The notes under the pieces were generated by a model. That model was not told where the DNA came from, made no database searches, and saw nothing but the letters and a program-made list of their open reading frames with translations. Below are positions 63,167 through 64,000 of a DNA stretch of 64,000 nucleotides, piece by piece (positions within the stretch are counted from its first letter, which is position 1; each line of letters opens with the position of its first letter). The position numbers were made by a program, and so were the translations under genes. Origin of the DNA: JBKBII01 sp046299415 (GTDB lineage Bacteria > Pseudomonadota > Gammaproteobacteria > Ectothiorhodospirales > Ectothiorhodospiraceae); assembly GCA_046299415.1 (NCBI GenBank), contig JBKBII010000008.1:62001-126000 (forward strand). The letters run 5' to 3'.

Positions 63167-63682
63167 TCAGTTGTTTTGTTCACCCCAAGTCACGCAAAAA
63201 CGTTCGTAGTGGCGCTTGAACACGCCCTCGAGATCCTCGATCACCTCTTTAGCCGCACGCCCCTGCATCACGTGCTGCGCCATCAATGCAGAAGTCTCGT
63301 TCAAGAGTTTTGATCGCTCGAGCATCGGATAGGTCGCTGTCAAGCGGCGCATCGCCTTAATCACCGATTCCTGTTCGGGGCGAACGATCGCCTCTGGCGC
63401 GGGTGGCGGACCCGAGGGCCGCTCAACCGGCGTCGCAGCATCCGCCGAAGCCTCGCGCTGTACGAGAAAATCGGCAAAATCTTGGAGCTGACGCTGACGC
63501 TGCGGCGGCAAGACGTCAAAACGTGCCAGCAGATCGCGCTGAGCCTGGGTCAACACCGTACGCCCGCGGTCCCGCACAAAACTCTCGAGCGGCGCCACCA
63601 GCGACGCTACCGCACCCGATTCGTCGACCATCGTTGCAGCTGCCGATTGACTGATCGGCGGTGGATCGATCGGCAGTGACAT
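63167..63682 (-). CDS. Unrecognised protein
   Basis: 171 residues, no signal peptide or membrane segment. The N-terminal third contains ALESFVRDRG-like PLESFVRDRGRTVLTQAQRD and a Gln/Arg-rich helix QRQRQLQDFADFLVQRE. A Pro/Ala-rich linker (about 82-105) follows. The C-terminal 60 residues are helical: SVIKAMRRLTATYPMLERSK and EVIEDLEGVFKRHYERF. I do not recognise a family. It lies 73 bp before the AI-2E permease gene and 85 bp after the partial gene to the right, so a three-gene transcript is likely. Confidence 0.8.
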   Translation of the reverse strand: MSLPIDPPPISQSAAATMVDESGAVASLVAPLESFVRDRGRTVLTQAQRDLLARFDVLPPQRQRQLQDFADFLVQREASADAATPVERPSGPPPAPEAIVRPEQESVIKAMRRLTATYPMLERSKLLNETSALMAQHVMQGRAAKEVIEDLEGVFKRHYERFCVTWGEQNN

Positions 63683-63767
63683 CAACTCGAACCTCCCAAG
63701 CCTGGCTCCTCGAGCCTTGCAAGCGAACGTGCGTTCAAAGCGAAAATTGCTGGCGACAGCGTCAAAT

Positions 63768-64000
63768 TTATGACTCCACCTGCAGCGAAAACACAGGCAT
63801 CTTGCGCCGTTCCTGCATCAATCCCAGCTCGGTCACGAGACCGACGACGACGTCATCGGTCACACGCTGCATCGCGTCCCACTTCTCGCGGGCTTCGCTC
63901 AACAACTCACCGATGTTGGGCGGCGGGCGATGCCCCGCCTCCATGATGATGTCTTCGAGCATCCCGGGCTTCATTTCCGGCCGAAACTGGAGCCCGTAGG
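63768..64000 (-). CDS. Unrecognised protein, C-terminal part only
   Basis: About 76 C-terminal residues of a gene that begins beyond the right edge; the frame is open to the end of the window (YGLQFRPE precedes the first Met at 63974). The visible part is helical and charged: PGMLEDIIMEAGHRPPPNIG, then LLSEAREKWDAMQRVTDDVV and VTELGLMQERRKMPVF. No motif recognised. It is co-oriented with the next two genes. Confidence 0.7.
   Translation of the reverse strand, partial: YGLQFRPEMKPGMLEDIIMEAGHRPPPNIGELLSEAREKWDAMQRVTDDVVVGLVTELGLMQERRKMPVFSLQVES

Overview
The window is a chromosomal housekeeping region of a GC-rich gammaproteobacterium. Gene order and several protein details point towards the Xanthomonadales or a close relative: secG, tRNA-Leu and a 14-gene-type nuo operon in series; bamE/fur/recN beside hrcA-grpE-dnaK-dnaJ; a FimX-type protein; and a NuoC with a GFSRGVE insertion that I recall from Xanthomonas-type NuoC. 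This assignment is from memory of families, without any search. No rRNA, phage, insertion sequence, CRISPR array or defence island was seen.

Layout. Positions 1-13266 hold nuoA to nuoM of respiratory complex I, on the minus strand; nuoM runs off the left edge. Positions 13532-21492 hold tRNA-Leu(GAG), secG, tpiA, glmM, folP, ftsH and rlmE on the minus strand, with yhbY divergent. Positions 21838-31542 hold a very large MscK/MscM-type mechanosensitive channel, greA, carB and carA. Positions 32120-45000 hold a membrane diguanylate cyclase, dapB, an MFS permease, aroC, a divergent rhodanese, prmB, psd and the complete EF-P lysylation set (epmA, efp, epmB). Positions 45158-49766 hold an unusual PilZ-like protein and a degenerate GGDEF/EAL FimX-like protein. 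Positions 50043-56424 hold dnaJ, dnaK, grpE and hrcA. Positions 56724-61007 hold nadK, recN, fur and bamE. The right end has an AI-2E-family permease, an unrecognised protein and a partial unrecognised gene.

How the genes fit together: respiration (nuo), envelope supply (glmM, psd, secG, bamE), pyrimidine/arginine precursor supply (carAB), folate (folP), lysine and aromatic pathways (dapB, aroC), translation quality (efp/epmA/epmB, prmB, rlmE, yhbY), proteostasis (ftsH, hrcA-grpE-dnaK-dnaJ) and cyclic-di-GMP signalling (one probable cyclase, two probable effectors).

The two most notable general features are long non-coding spacers inside normally compact operons (428 bp nuoG-nuoH, 427 bp carA-carB, 875 bp grpE-dnaK) and cyclic-di-GMP genes placed inside ancestral housekeeping blocks. 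The best candidate for something little described is the PilZ-like/FimX-like pair at 45158-49766. Start codons were chosen from Shine-Dalgarno (SD) matches and family N-termini, and several differ from the longest open frame.
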